Below, one piece after another: positions 53,074-63,059 of a stretch of 64,000 nt of DNA (positions are counted from its first letter, which is position 1; each line of letters opens with the position of its first letter). The notes below the pieces were generated by a model. It saw nothing but the letters and a program-made list of their open reading frames with translations. It had not been told where the DNA came from and searched no databases. The translations under genes and the position numbers were made by a program. The DNA comes from Bathynomus jamesi (Eukaryota > Arthropoda > Malacostraca > Isopoda > Cirolanidae): NCBI GenBank assembly GCA_023014485.1, contig JAJOZX010003205.1, positions 395,001 to 459,000 on the forward strand. The letters are read 5' to 3'.

Positions 53074-53676
53074 GATTAAAGGGTTCGGGGTTTCCCGAGG
53101 TGTTTCATAGACCATCCTTGGGTTGGTGCGTGACGACAACACACCCAACACTCGCGATGGTAACGTGACCAATGATGTTTTTCTATTATTCGTTCAAGTC
53201 TGATTTTCCACTGAACCACAACTAAGTAAATTAAGAATGTTTATCGAACCGTATTATTATTAAACTCATGAATTTAATTTTGACCAATAATAGAATTTTT
53301 TATACTTTTAATCTTATGTCCACAAGATTACTTTAACTTTACACTTACGTTATGTAATTCAAGAGGCAAGGTTTAGTCTTGATCGAAAATCAAGTACACG
53401 GTAGGGTTGGCAGATTTTTCAAATGCCCATGCGGGACAAATTTTTTTCTGAGCTTTTTTTTAAGACCAAATTTTTTTCAAATTGGAACTAAATTTCTTTA
53501 AAGGTTACAAATAAAATTAGAAAAATTTTATTAAAATAATGCTTAACAATTAAACATCGTGAATAATATTGAAATTATTATACATAATATTGAAATATAG
53601 TAAATAATAGTGAAATTATCATAGCATATTAAATATTGTAGTATACATCGTTTTACTAATTATATTAAGACATATG

Positions 53677-53892
53677 TCAATATTTTTCTGAACTTTTAAT
53701 CTTCTTCAAAATTTTAGCTCCATCTTCTGACTTCAAGTATAACTGAAATTCCTTACAAATCATAGAAAAGTTTTCTTTAATCATGAGTTCTGATTCTAAG
53801 TTTTCCATGAGCAAGAGATTTCTTTCTTTCCTCCAGTTGGTTGTCATCAAGCTGAAAATTCTTTCAGACACAGCTGCTCAATGACTGAAAGC
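53677..53892 (-). pseudogene. hAT transposase dimerisation fragment
   Basis: AAVSERIFSLMTTNWRKERN, LLLMENLESELMIKENFSMI, CKEFQLYLKSEDG is the C-terminal dimerisation region of a hAT transposase (SERIFSLM...W..ERN...). An in-frame stop precedes AAVSE and no upstream part survives, so this is a relic. The element differs from the hAT families at 19, 28 and 46 kb. Confidence 0.65.
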
Positions 53893-54307
53893 AACAACGT
53901 AGCTACTGAATTTGTGATTTACAGATATGTACATCGATGCTATTTTCTAATACTTGCACAAATTACACATATGCATTAGGGAATTATTATTATTCCAATT
54001 TTCAATGCTTTTCAAAAGTAGCGGTAGCGCGCTACTTTTCCAAATGAGTAGCTGTAGCTGTAGCGGTAGCGCCATTATTTTCAAGAGATAGCGCGCGCAA
54101 CAGTGACTACTGAATATATACTCTCTCGTCTGGAAACATATAAGTTGCTATTTAAGGTTTATTTTAATTATTAAATTTTGTATTGAGCAACTTCAATGTG
54201 GACAGTCATAAATGAAACTCGGAAGCAAATTTTAAATTTTATTTTAGCCTTTTAGGCTCAACATTTCACAATTATAACAATTGTCTTTATCAAACGTGGA
54301 TCGCACA

Positions 54308-55560
54308 CTAAAATAAAACACAATATGCCAGTCTGTTTTTTATGAAGGAAGGAGAGTGCCAAAGGCGAATGTCCGCAAAAACGCCCACTGCCATAAAAAA
54401 AAGGAGAAAAGGAGAGCCAAAATCAAGGCCCAAAGTTTTGAGATGCCTGGATACTCTGCGTTTGAAAGAGTGGAGGTCATAGACAAGGGGAAAGATGGAT
54501 TGAGGAAGGTTGTTCCAGAGTTCACCGGTTGAGTAGATGAAAGAGTGAGAATACAGATTAACCCTTGCGTTAGAGAGTTGGACGGAAAAGAGATGAAAAT
54601 ATGACGAAAGTCGGGTACGGCACGTTCTCCTTAAAGAAGGAGGCATGCAGTTAAAGATTTCAGAAGAGCAGTGTCCGTTATAATAGCGATAGTAAATAGA
54701 GAGTGAGGCAACAATGCGACTAAGAGAGAACGATTGAAGACAGTCAGTAAGAGGCGGGGAATTGGTGAGACGAAAAGCCTTTGATTCCATCCGGTCAAGT
54801 AGCGCTATGAGCCATCCCACACATGAGAAACGTACCCTACAGTATATAGGGGTGAACAAAACCCCTGTACCAGAGACGTCAACCTTGAAGTATGAAAATC
54901 AGTGAGATTTTACCTGATTTTGCCTGTGTCTGATTTTGATAACTGGAAACATATCCCACATAAGAGAGTTTGAGACTTAAAATCCATGAGAGTTGACATG
55001 TCTGCTGTACAGAGACAGCAACTGAGTCGGGGTGAAGAAACTGCGGAGGCGGTACAGCACACCTAACCTCTTAGAAGATTTTTAAGAAAGAGAATACATG
55101 TATGTGGTTTTTCCAGATCACGAGAAAAAGAAACAGCAAGAATGTTAAGAGGAAGTACTGTATGTCGTGTAACGAGTAGACAGATGAAGGAACTGAGTTT
55201 TTGAGGCATTGAAAACCACAAGGTTTTCTCTGTCCCAATCGGAGATAGTAGAAAGATCAGAGGTCAGGTGCGCCATAGCCGTCTCACGCGAAACATAGAG
55301 TAACTGTTGAGAGGGTTGCTTTGTGAAGCAGGTAAAGGAGTGAAGAGTGGAATCATCGGTATAGGACTGGATATGACAGAAGGTGCTACATAAAAAATCA
55401 TTGATAAATAAAAGGAAGAGAGTGGGTGACAGGACAGAACCCTGAGAAACACCACTATTAAGAGGTCTTGTACAACCGCAGCTAAAGATCGGCCAGAAAC
55501 GAAATCAGAGATGAAGGCATAGATAGAAGGATAGAAACCGAAGTAGGGCAGTTTGTTGAG
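54308..55560 (-). pseudogene. Non-LTR retrotransposon fragment, same family as 44.7-46.0 kb
   Basis: In this copy the palm survives: GVSQGSVLSPTLFLLFINDF (55440), IQSYTDDSTLHSFTCFTKQP with YTDD in place of YADD, and LSTISDWDRENLVVFNASKT (55240). A scrambled stretch with stops follows. The tail, 54859-54308, reads LLDRMESKAFRLTNSPPLTD, IVASLSIYYRYYNGHCSSEI, NLYSHSFIYSTGELWNNLPQ and SIFPLVYDLHSFKRRVSRHL, the typical ending of this Jockey/CR1-group family. It is interrupted by a small duplication near 54890-55020. Inactive. Confidence 0.75.
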
Positions 55561-55624
55561 AAAAGAATTTATGGCAAAATCAAATATTTAAAAGCATGTT
55601 GAATATATGGAATTATATATATAT

Positions 55625-55655
<31 letters not shown>

Positions 55656-55894
55656 CTGTATATATAACGTCGACACTTGTATTAACGTCCAGTATATAAG
55701 TTAAGCGTCATGTGTCAGTTTAAGATGTCCTTTCGGTGATGTGTTCAGCATTCTGAATACGTGCATACAAATTCTTTGTTTTGTTAAACATTTCGTGCAA
55801 AATCTGGTGAAATTACATTACATTACACTGGAAAACATGAAGCCTCTTGGCCCTATCTAGGTTATCCAAAGCAGATGAATGAGCCAAAGCTATA

Positions 55895-56500
55895 CAGGTA
55901 TCCCCCGTTAGTTAGCGAGGTTTAAATTTATCCCATTTTTTCGTAAGTTAACGAAAAAGCCTCGTAAGTTAGCGCGTGCTCATTCGAATTTCCCGCGCGC
56001 CGATAGATGGCGGGGTCCCACTCGTCGCTCAAACCCTCCTGAAGCCAGATGACGTCATGTTTTAGTGGATAAATTAGTTTTGTTTCACGCATAGTATTGT
56101 AACTTTTTGTAATAAAAAGTGCATAAGTGAAAGTATATCTATTAGAAAAAATGTCGAAAACATGTGTTTGTTGTTGTAACCGTTGAAGAAATCTAGTTTC
56201 AATTTGAAAAAAAAATTGGTCTTAAAAAAAACCTTAGAAAAAATTTTGTTCCACATTCTGCGGGACAAAATGTGACAACCCTACCGGGCGACTCTGAACG
56301 TAATTAAATTTTTCCGATAAGAAGTTTAGTTCGTAAGTCAGTGGTACTCATTGCGCGGCTCGCGAGCCAAATGCGATATATATATATATATTTGCCTCGC
56401 GAGCCACCCAATGAGTACCACTGTCATAAGTTAATGATTTTGAAAGTTACGAAGGTGTTTTCAAACGCATCCTCGTTAACTTACGAGAAATACCTATTTT
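55895..56500. mobile_element. MITE with AGGTATCCCCCGTTAGTTA ends, hosting a smaller MITE
   Basis: CAGGTATCCCCCGTTAGTTA at the left and the complement of the right end (ATAGGTATTTCTCGTAAGTT) are mirrored, and CGTAAGTTAACGA words recur throughout. The hAT-like right end at 56283 and the 56340-56432 MITE fall inside. Confidence 0.5.
56340..56432. mobile_element. Tiny hAT MITE around an (AT)n core
   Basis: The ends CAGTGGTACTCATTG and CAATGAGTACCACTG are exact mirrors. GGCTCGCGAGCC and CCTCGCGAGCC are subterminal palindromes. Flanking TCGTAAGT and TCATAAGT match at 7 of 8 positions. Confidence 0.8.
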
Positions 56501-56860
56501 ATATACAAAATATCAATTTCGAGTCAGCTAATTGTTCTTAAATTATTTATAAATTTACCTAATAGAATACAGTCCAGTCCATTTTTTAACACAATAGCAT
56601 ATAATGTACCCTCATAAATAATAAATATTCATAAAGTAAGTAAATTTCCATTTTTTGATAAACTAAATTAAGTATGCAGTCTTTCATAAATACATTTTTT
56701 GTGTATCTCACATTTCAACTGTATTTCATATTTTCTTAAAATACTCTGTATAGTAAATGTTATATCACTATATAATACTTTATTAACAAGAAGAACACTA
56801 CATTAACATATAGGAATATATAAGGACACTATGCAGTATGCATATAGGAAGAGAAAAAAT

Positions 56861-56861
<1 letters not shown>

Positions 56862-56949
<88 letters not shown>
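56862..56949. repeat. (AT)n microsatellite
   Basis: About 44 TA units, among the longest in the window. Confidence 0.95.
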
Positions 56950-56952
<3 letters not shown>

Positions 56953-57015
56953 TTTCAGTGAAACGTTGGAATAGCATCGATTTCATCTTTCATGCAGGAC
57001 TAAGACACATGTGCA

Positions 57016-57107
57016 GAGTGGCCACAAAGTCCTTTTGCAGTGACATTACAGTACATCTGTATGTTGTCCTTGTTTTTCATGCAAAGGGACTTTGTGGCCA
57101 CCCAATA
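57016..57107. mobile_element. Small MITE, GTGGCCACAAAGTCC ends
   Basis: AGTGGCCACAAAGTCC at the left mirrors GGACTTTGTGGCCACC at the right, with TTTTGCA and TGCAAAG as the continuation. Size and ends suggest a Tc1/mariner-type MITE. Confidence 0.6.
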
Positions 57108-57443
57108 CTTAGTAACATCTGTGTGGATGAATTATTCGTATGTGTGACTTGCACACTTTTTAATTTCTGCTGTTAATTTAACATTATACACTTATACATT
57201 ATACAGTTAACACCGGTGTGCTTACCAGAATGAACTTTAAAGGACCAATACAAATTTCTAAAAATGGGGTATCGGGTATCAATTGAAATTTCGAAACGGA
57301 ATCAAAACTTTTATGATTTTGATAATATAACGTATTATGCTAATTGGTGATTTATTAACACGTCATCACTTACTTATAATTAAAGTTATATATTTTAGAA
57401 ATTTTAGCAATAAACTCGTTTTTAAATGAAAGTTTTATAATTA

Positions 57444-58067
57444 TTAAGCGTCGGAAGTATTTTCAGTTGTAGAAGCCACTTGGTCGTCATTTAAAATCAA
57501 AGCCAGTTGCGGTGGTGGTGAAGATGATGGCGATGATGAAGCATGATCTTCTGATGTGAATGAATGTCCATTTGATCTTTCATCCAGTGAATTTAGGTTA
57601 ACACTCGAGGAAAAGTTATCTTGGAAAGAAGGACCATCGGATGAAAATGGTTCATTCGCTGTAGTATCAGATCGACCATCTTCAACAGAGAGTTCATCCG
57701 CTTGATCATGATCATCTTTTGGTTTATCATATGAATGAAGGTCCTCAGACAGTAGCTCATCATTTGAACACATGTTACAGGCACTACAGTCAGTGACTGA
57801 GTAAGTATCTGAAGTCCCTGAAGGGTATTTGTCATCAGAAAGCTTTTTGGGTGGAGATAAATTAGACGGGTAAGAGTTTAGCGTCTTGTTGAATGAAGGG
57901 GTACAGCAATCCCCGTCGGCTTTTCTTTGTGGAGAACTTGTAGTTTTATTATTCTCTGTATCTCTTAAACTATTACGGTGCTTTATCTCATCGTAGATGT
58001 TTTCTGCTTTGAAATGATTCTCTTCCAAATATGGAAGACTGAGCGTCTTGGCTTTGGCATAATCATT
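57444..58067 (-). CDS. Candidate host-gene 3' terminal exon (acidic, Ser-rich tail)
   Basis: On the minus strand a pyrimidine-rich tract ending CTCCCTCCAG (acceptor AG at 58068-58069) is followed by an open frame of about 207 codons to TAA: NDYAKAKTLSLPYLEENHFK, AENIYDEIKHRNSLRDTENN, a polar stretch, SACNMCSNDELLSEDLHSYD, acidic DDHDQADELSVEDGRSD, and SSPSSSPPPQLALILNDDQV to TSDA. No stop, frameshift or transposon motif occurs. Low-complexity acidic/Ser composition and an IYDEIK tyrosine motif would suit the intracellular tail of a membrane receptor or adhesion protein, but this is inference; I do not recognise the gene. No AATAAA is evident just downstream. Upstream exons are not visible in the window. 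Confidence 0.5.
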   Translation of the reverse strand, partial: NDYAKAKTLSLPYLEENHFKAENIYDEIKHRNSLRDTENNKTTSSPQRKADGDCCTPSFNKTLNSYPSNLSPPKKLSDDKYPSGTSDTYSVTDCSACNMCSNDELLSEDLHSYDKPKDDHDQADELSVEDGRSDTTANEPFSSDGPSFQDNFSSSVNLNSLDERSNGHSFTSEDHASSSPSSSPPPQLALILNDDQVASTTENTSDA

Positions 58068-58318
58068 CTGGAGGGAGAAGGAGTTAAAGAAGTTAAGGGC
58101 ATTTATAATAATAGCAACTCGGGTGACCCTTGGGGTACTCTCACTATGTGGGGGGAATGAATTTCAAGGCAGTTACCTTTTTTAAACGATATTGGGGCTG
58201 AATGTAAACAGTAAACAATGTTTATCAAGTTGAGCTTCTCTTCACTGTAAAATAAACAACGATTCTAAAATTTCCTTTATTTCTTTTCTACTTAAAAGAA
58301 TTTGCTACGGATTTATTT

Positions 58319-58528
58319 AGGATCACCTGAAGATCAGGGCCCCCCCCCCATGTATTCTTGTTTTTTGCTTTACAGTACAAAATATAATAATAAATTAAAT
58401 TGAATGCCCGGTTAGGTCAACTGTGCGCCCTTGACGACTGGTTAGGTTAAGTCGTGATATTTTCGTTAGTTTTAACAAAGATATCATTTGGTAATTGAGG
58501 CTGGGGGCCCTGATCTTCAAGTGATCCT
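58319..58528. mobile_element. MITE with AGGATCACCTGAAGATCAGG ends
   Basis: The left end AGGATCACCTGAAGATCAGG and right end (complement AGGATCACTTGAAGATCAGG), both continuing GCCCCC, enclose TGCGCCCTTGACGACTGGTT and TCGTGATATTTTCGTTAG, the core motif shared with other fold-back MITEs. One inner arm is degraded. Confidence 0.8.
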
Positions 58529-58858
58529 TTTTTAATTTTATTTTTTATGTTTTATAATATCTTCTTTTAAATCTAAATTAATTATAATGTTATGTAAAAT
58601 ATTTAGCCTAATTTGAAAGTAAACTTAATAGTTTGGAAACGGTTTTCCCTTAAGACTTAAATAGATTTAACTTATATTTAACTTAACCATATATCGAAGA
58701 GTTTGTTTTTTAGGATAATCTATGAGTGTGGTTAAAACCTTAACATTTCGAAGCAGTCTTCCACAGAGGGTTTATTCACTCCTGTCATATTTCCTGAATT
58801 AAGTATAGAAGTTTTAAGAGAATATTATGAATATTTTATTAATTAATTATTTAACTTA

Positions 58859-59294
58859 GGGACCTAGTATGTTTCATGGACTGCTCTCGATTTTCCTACG
58901 AAATTGCAAACAAGGGCAGTCGATGACTCTGATTTTGTTTCTGCAATAGGTTTTCTTGGGAAACCTGACCTGACCTAACCTAACCTAACATGACCTAACC
59001 TAACCTGACCTAATCGAGTTTCTTATACTATTGTTTTTTGCAAGATATCGCACTAATTCTTGTCATTTTTTGTGAATTTGTATGGCGTAAGCGCCACACC
59101 AGCTCGGACTTATTCAAAAAGATGTTGGAGTGTATTGCGTCGTTTCAGTAAATAAATTTATTCAATATCCAATAACATTTTTCTTTATCATTTCTCAAGA
59201 AAACCGATTGCAGAAACAAAATCAGGGTCATCGACTGCCCTTGTTTGCAATTTTGTAGGAAAATCGAGAGCAGTCCATGAAACATATTAGTCCC
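58859..59294. mobile_element. MITE with 130-bp TIRs and TAACTTA duplication
   Basis: The arms GGGACCTAGTATGTTTCATG ... TTTGCAA ... GGGCAGTCGATGA mirror 59180-59294. TAACTTA is duplicated at 58852-58858 and 59295-59301 (7 bp). The loop contains CCTGACCTGACCTAACCTAA, a TTAGG-type run. Confidence 0.8.
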
Positions 59295-59494
59295 TAACTT
59301 AGTTATTCATTGATTGGAGTCTTTTCTGTTTGGAGCCCACTACCAGATTCTTTGAAAAATAGCACCAGTAGTGCATTTTGGCCCTCTGAATACGAAAATA
59401 ACATTCTTTTTTCCTTGAGAAATGTGAACATTTTGCATAATAGGACAATAAAAATGCAAAATAGATTTCATGATACCGTGACAAGGAAAAAGAA

Positions 59495-59562
59495 AAACTA
59501 TTTTCCTTGTGGCTTTGCAGCATACATTCATTTCACGTGTTTAATTGTGAAATTCATCATAA
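59495..59562 (+). mobile_element. Penelope 3' tail, second copy
   Basis: ATTTTCCTTGTGGCTTTGCA and TTCACGTGTTTAATTGTGAA match 25905-25966, also immediately before an AT-rich end. No ribozyme core was found upstream, so this copy is truncated. Confidence 0.6.
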
Positions 59563-59648
59563 TAATATATATATAACATTCAAATTGACCAACTGGTTAG
59601 GTTAACTGAATGCCCAATTAGGTCAACTGAGTGCCTGATTAGGTTAAT

Positions 59649-59853
59649 TGGCTCAAGTAAAGATAAGCACCCCCAGCCTTCTTTAATTAGCCTTATAAGG
59701 CTAACTAACGAAAATATCACGACCTAACCTAACCAATCGTCAAGGGCGTACAGTTGACTTAACGATTGGTTAGGTTAGGTCGTGATATTTTCGTTAGTTA
59801 GCCTTATAAGGCTAATTAAAGAAGGCTGGGGGTGCTTATCTTTACTTGATCCG
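59649..59853. mobile_element. Palindromic MITE with TCAAGTAAAGATAAGCACCC ends
   Basis: The outer arms TCAAGTAAAGATAAGCACCC and TTCTTTAATTAGCCTTATAA are mirrored at 59805-59853. The centre is CTAACGAAAATATCACGACC, then TCAAGGGCGTACAGTTGACT, then the inverted core, the same layout as at 31.36-31.47 kb. A broken core continues at 59870-59930. Confidence 0.85.
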
Positions 59854-60436
59854 GTTAATTGAATACCCGGTTAGGTCAACTGTACGCCCTTGCGTTGTGA
59901 TATTTTCGTTGTGATATTTTCGTTAGTTTGTAATTATTTTTGCAATATTCCAGTCTTCCATTCTGTTCCTTTTATGCTTTAAAAGTGTCACGAATGTATG
60001 TACTATATAGCCTAGGTCTTTGCACGAACTAAGAATAAGATGGCCTGTGGCTATATATAGCCTACGTTCAATTTTCAACGCAAATTATCGTCAAATTTTT
60101 GAAGAATAGACAAATTAAATGTACGAAATTCAAACGTTAAAGGGCTGTAACGTTTTTATTATTCATTTATCGGAAAAAAATTATATATTTTTTAAATCAC
60201 TAAAAAAGTACACATGATGGTAATAATTAATTTTAATTCTAGTGGTAGGCACTAAAAGGAAAAGATCCATTGATTGTTATTATCTTTAATGAAGTTTGAT
60301 TTCGGTGTCTAGCAACGTGTATTTAATAATGTTAAAATTCTACAGGATGGGAGGGAAGTTCCTTTGTTTCTTTACCATATGTTTTTGTAAATAATGTAGT
60401 TTCTGTAGATGGGGGTCCAAATTATTTTGACCGCAT

Positions 60437-60870
60437 TCTTGCCACTTAATGTTTGCTTTAATTAAGTAAATATTATTTTAATAATTGTTAACATTTTTAT
60501 GTGTACATTTTAATTGTATTATTTCTTTCATATAGTCTTTATGTACTCGATAGTTTAGTAGACTTTTGAACAGATTATCTATTGGGAAATTTTTTTAGAT
60601 TGTTTATACTGGAAAGAGCATGTGCCAATGATTGCACCATGTCTTTTGTTTCCTTAGATTCTTGCCACTTAATTGCCTGTTTTAATTAAATACTATTTCT
60701 AATAACTGTTATATTTTTTTTGTGTATATGTTAATTGTCTAATTTCCTTTATATAGTTTTTATGTATTCAATAATTTAGTAGCCTTTAGATTAAGTTATC
60801 TATTGGAAAAAATCTTTAAATTGTGTTATTGTTTTTTTAAATTGAGTTGCCTATTGGGGAATTTTTTCGC
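60437..60870. repeat. Degenerate tandem duplication, about 215-bp period
   Basis: ATTCTTGCCACTTAATG ... TATAGTCTTTATGTACTCGA ... TTATCTATTGGGAAATTTTT (60437-60600) recurs as ATTCTTGCCACTTAATTG ... ATAGTTTTTATGTATTCAA ... TTATCTATTGG (60658-60810). A third end fragment lies at 60830-60865. No coding potential. Confidence 0.7.
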
Positions 60871-60889
60871 TTGTGTATTTAACTCATTT

Positions 60890-61192
60890 AATATATATAC
60901 ATACACACACACACACACACACACATATACTGTGTGTGTGTGTGTGTATATATACACACACACACAATACTGTATATATATATATATATATATTATATAT
61001 GTATATATACATAGAGTATGTGTGTATGTGTATATATATACATACACACACACACACACACATATACTGTATATATATATATATATATATATATTAATAT
61101 GTATATATACATAGAGTATGTGTGTATGTGTATATATATACATACACACACACACACATATACTGTATATATATATTATATATATATATATA
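60890..61192. repeat. Mixed (AC)n, (GT)n and (AT)n block
   Basis: Alternating CA, TG and TA tracts with ACATAGAGTATGTGTGTATG repeated at 61010 and 61110. Two copies of a roughly 100-bp compound unit. Confidence 0.9.
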
Positions 61193-61248
61193 TAACACCT
61201 TATTACACCTTATCTTACAACCTTACAAAGGTTCCGCGCGATGATCTC

Positions 61249-62961
61249 TCATTTCGCGAAGGTCAAGCTTGTCGCCCCTCCTCTCGAGTTGGCCTGGTGA
61301 AGTAGTGAGTTGGATTCTTGCGCTCTCCACCTCACATAGCCAGGTACGCCCGGCTCATCGGGGATTGTTCTGAGCCAGGCGTCTAGTCTTCTTTTGAAGA
61401 TTTCCACTGCAACTCCCTTCGTGTTTCTTAGGTCTTTGGGCAACTGATTAAACAGTTTTGGTCCTCTCACTACAAAACTATTTTCTTTCAGGGTTAAGGA
61501 TGTTCCCTGTCTCGCCTTCAATTTGGGAATACGACACAGTCTACCGCTTCTACTTTCCATCGTTGTTTGGGGAGTTATGGGATTCAGAGTAAGATTAGGG
61601 ACTAGTTTCTCCATTATTTTCCAAGTGTAAATAATGGTGTATCTCTCTCTTCTCCTTTCCAGTGAATATAGGTCTAGTTCTCGTAACCTTTCCCAGTAAT
61701 TTAGTTCTTTGCACCCATTGATCTTGGCTGTGAAGCTTCTTTGGATCCCCTCCAGCTGTCTAATGTCTTCTTTTTTATATGGGGAAGTTAGGACCGAGCA
61801 GTATTCTAATTTGGGTATGATCAGGGTTTTCAGTAGAGGAATCATTACATTCCTATCCCTTCGTTTAAAGGTTCTCAATATCTGACCCGTTATTCTCTTT
61901 GCTCTGTTTACTGCTATCTTATTTTGTGTTTCAAATTTCGCATCATCTGTCATTACAACCCCTAAATCTTTTGCTCTGGAATTTCTCTGAATTTCCTGTC
62001 CATTTGGGGTATAATATTCCATGCACTTTAGGTCTTCTCTTTTTCCGTACCGTAATAGCTGAAATTTCTCGGTGTTAAACTTCATATTGTTGTCTTCAGT
62101 CCACTTGTAGATTTTGTTTATGTCGGTTTGTAGAGATCCTATGTCTTCTGGGTTTCTTATTTTTCTACTGATCTTTGTGTCATCCGCAAAGGATGTTACT
62201 GTGCTGTCTCTGGTAACGTCCTCATCTATGTCAGTTAGCATGATTATGAAGAGTAGTGGAGCTAATACTGTTCCTTGTGGTACTGAGCTGAGGACCTCTG
62301 ATTCTGATGAAGATACTCCTTGTACTGTAACGACTTGCCTCCGCTCACTAAGGAAATTATATATCCATTTCCCTACTTTTCCTGTTATTCCCATATATTT
62401 CAGTTTATGTATTATGATTCCGTGGTCACACTTGTCGAACGCTTTAGCAAAGTCTGTGTATAGTACATCATAGTTTTCATTACTTTCAAGTGAATCAATA
62501 ATGTTGTTGTAGTGTTCCATTAGTTGTGATAGGCATGATCTGCCTGATCGAAACCCGTGTTGGTTATCATTGAATTTTTTCTGAGTTTCCAAAAAGTCAT
62601 AGATTTTCTGTCTAACTATTCTTTCAAATATTTTAGTGAGATGAGATGTAAGCGACACTGGCCTATAGTTTTTGGCCTGGGATCGATCTCCTCCTTTATA
62701 TATTGGGACTATGTTCGCGCTCTTCAGGATGCCCGGTATTTCTCCCGTGTCTAATGATCGTCTCCATATCCAGTATAGGGGCTCAGCGATTGCATTCTTG
62801 CAGTTTTTGATCAGTGTGGCATTCCATTTATCCGGTCCTGCCGCTGAGTGTGTTTTTAGTTTCCCTATGGCTTGTGTAATATCATCCGTCGTAAAGTCGA
62901 AATCCGTTATACTTTCCCCTTGTGGTTCTTCTTCAAAGAACGCGTTTCTATCGCAAATCAA
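61249..62961 (-). CDS. CR1-like reverse transcriptase (ORF2 C-terminal 570 residues)
   Basis: Open frame of 570 codons. RT landmarks: SANIVPIYKGGDRSQAKNYR (81-100), QHGFRSGRSCLSQL (134-147), LYTDFAKAFDKCDH (167-180), SVPQGTVLAPLLF (226-238), the catalytic box SFADDTKI (257-264) and KDLGVVMTDD (about 325), followed by the thumb and C-terminal region with LKARQGTSLTLKENSFVVRG and FNQLPKDLRNTKG. Reverse transcription by target-primed integration is the known role. All catalytic Asp residues are present. The Met used here is internal: coding similarity extends upstream (LKNENSDLSDDLTEVSEILK, 63055-62960) into the endonuclease frame. Confidence 0.88.
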   Translation of the reverse strand: MICDRNAFFEEEPQGESITDFDFTTDDITQAIGKLKTHSAAGPDKWNATLIKNCKNAIAEPLYWIWRRSLDTGEIPGILKSANIVPIYKGGDRSQAKNYRPVSLTSHLTKIFERIVRQKIYDFLETQKKFNDNQHGFRSGRSCLSQLMEHYNNIIDSLESNENYDVLYTDFAKAFDKCDHGIIIHKLKYMGITGKVGKWIYNFLSERRQVVTVQGVSSSESEVLSSVPQGTVLAPLLFIIMLTDIDEDVTRDSTVTSFADDTKISRKIRNPEDIGSLQTDINKIYKWTEDNNMKFNTEKFQLLRYGKREDLKCMEYYTPNGQEIQRNSRAKDLGVVMTDDAKFETQNKIAVNRAKRITGQILRTFKRRDRNVMIPLLKTLIIPKLEYCSVLTSPYKKEDIRQLEGIQRSFTAKINGCKELNYWERLRELDLYSLERRRERYTIIYTWKIMEKLVPNLTLNPITPQTTMESRSGRLCRIPKLKARQGTSLTLKENSFVVRGPKLFNQLPKDLRNTKGVAVEIFKRRLDAWLRTIPDEPGVPGYVRWRAQESNSLLHQANSRGGATSLTFAK

Positions 62962-63059
62962 TTTGTCAGTTTTTGGGATACTGAAAGATGATTCATACTG
63001 AGCTTTTAATATTTCAGATACTTCTGTTAGATCATCAGATAAATCACTGTTCTCATTTT

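Larger units (their letters stand above)
53403..56283 (-). mobile_element. hAT-like element with TAGGGTTG ends and nested insertions
   Basis: The left end TAGGGTTGGCAGATTTTTCA and the mirrored right end (complement TAGGGTTGTCACATTTTGTC) share GCGGGACA-type subterminal words. A dimerisation-domain fragment lies near the left end. No 8-bp TSD was found, and a non-LTR fragment and an AGGTAT MITE overlap the interior, so the pairing of the two ends is only probable. Confidence 0.5.

Noticed and set aside
57978..58160. Plus-strand frame over the candidate host exon boundary
   Set aside because: Antisense to the better supported minus-strand exon and its acceptor site.
59310..59576. 88-codon plus-strand frame (SVWSPLPDSLKNSTSSAFWP)
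   Set aside because: Slight resemblance to a retroelement tail but no second motif; it ends in the Penelope 3' tail, so the frame is composite.
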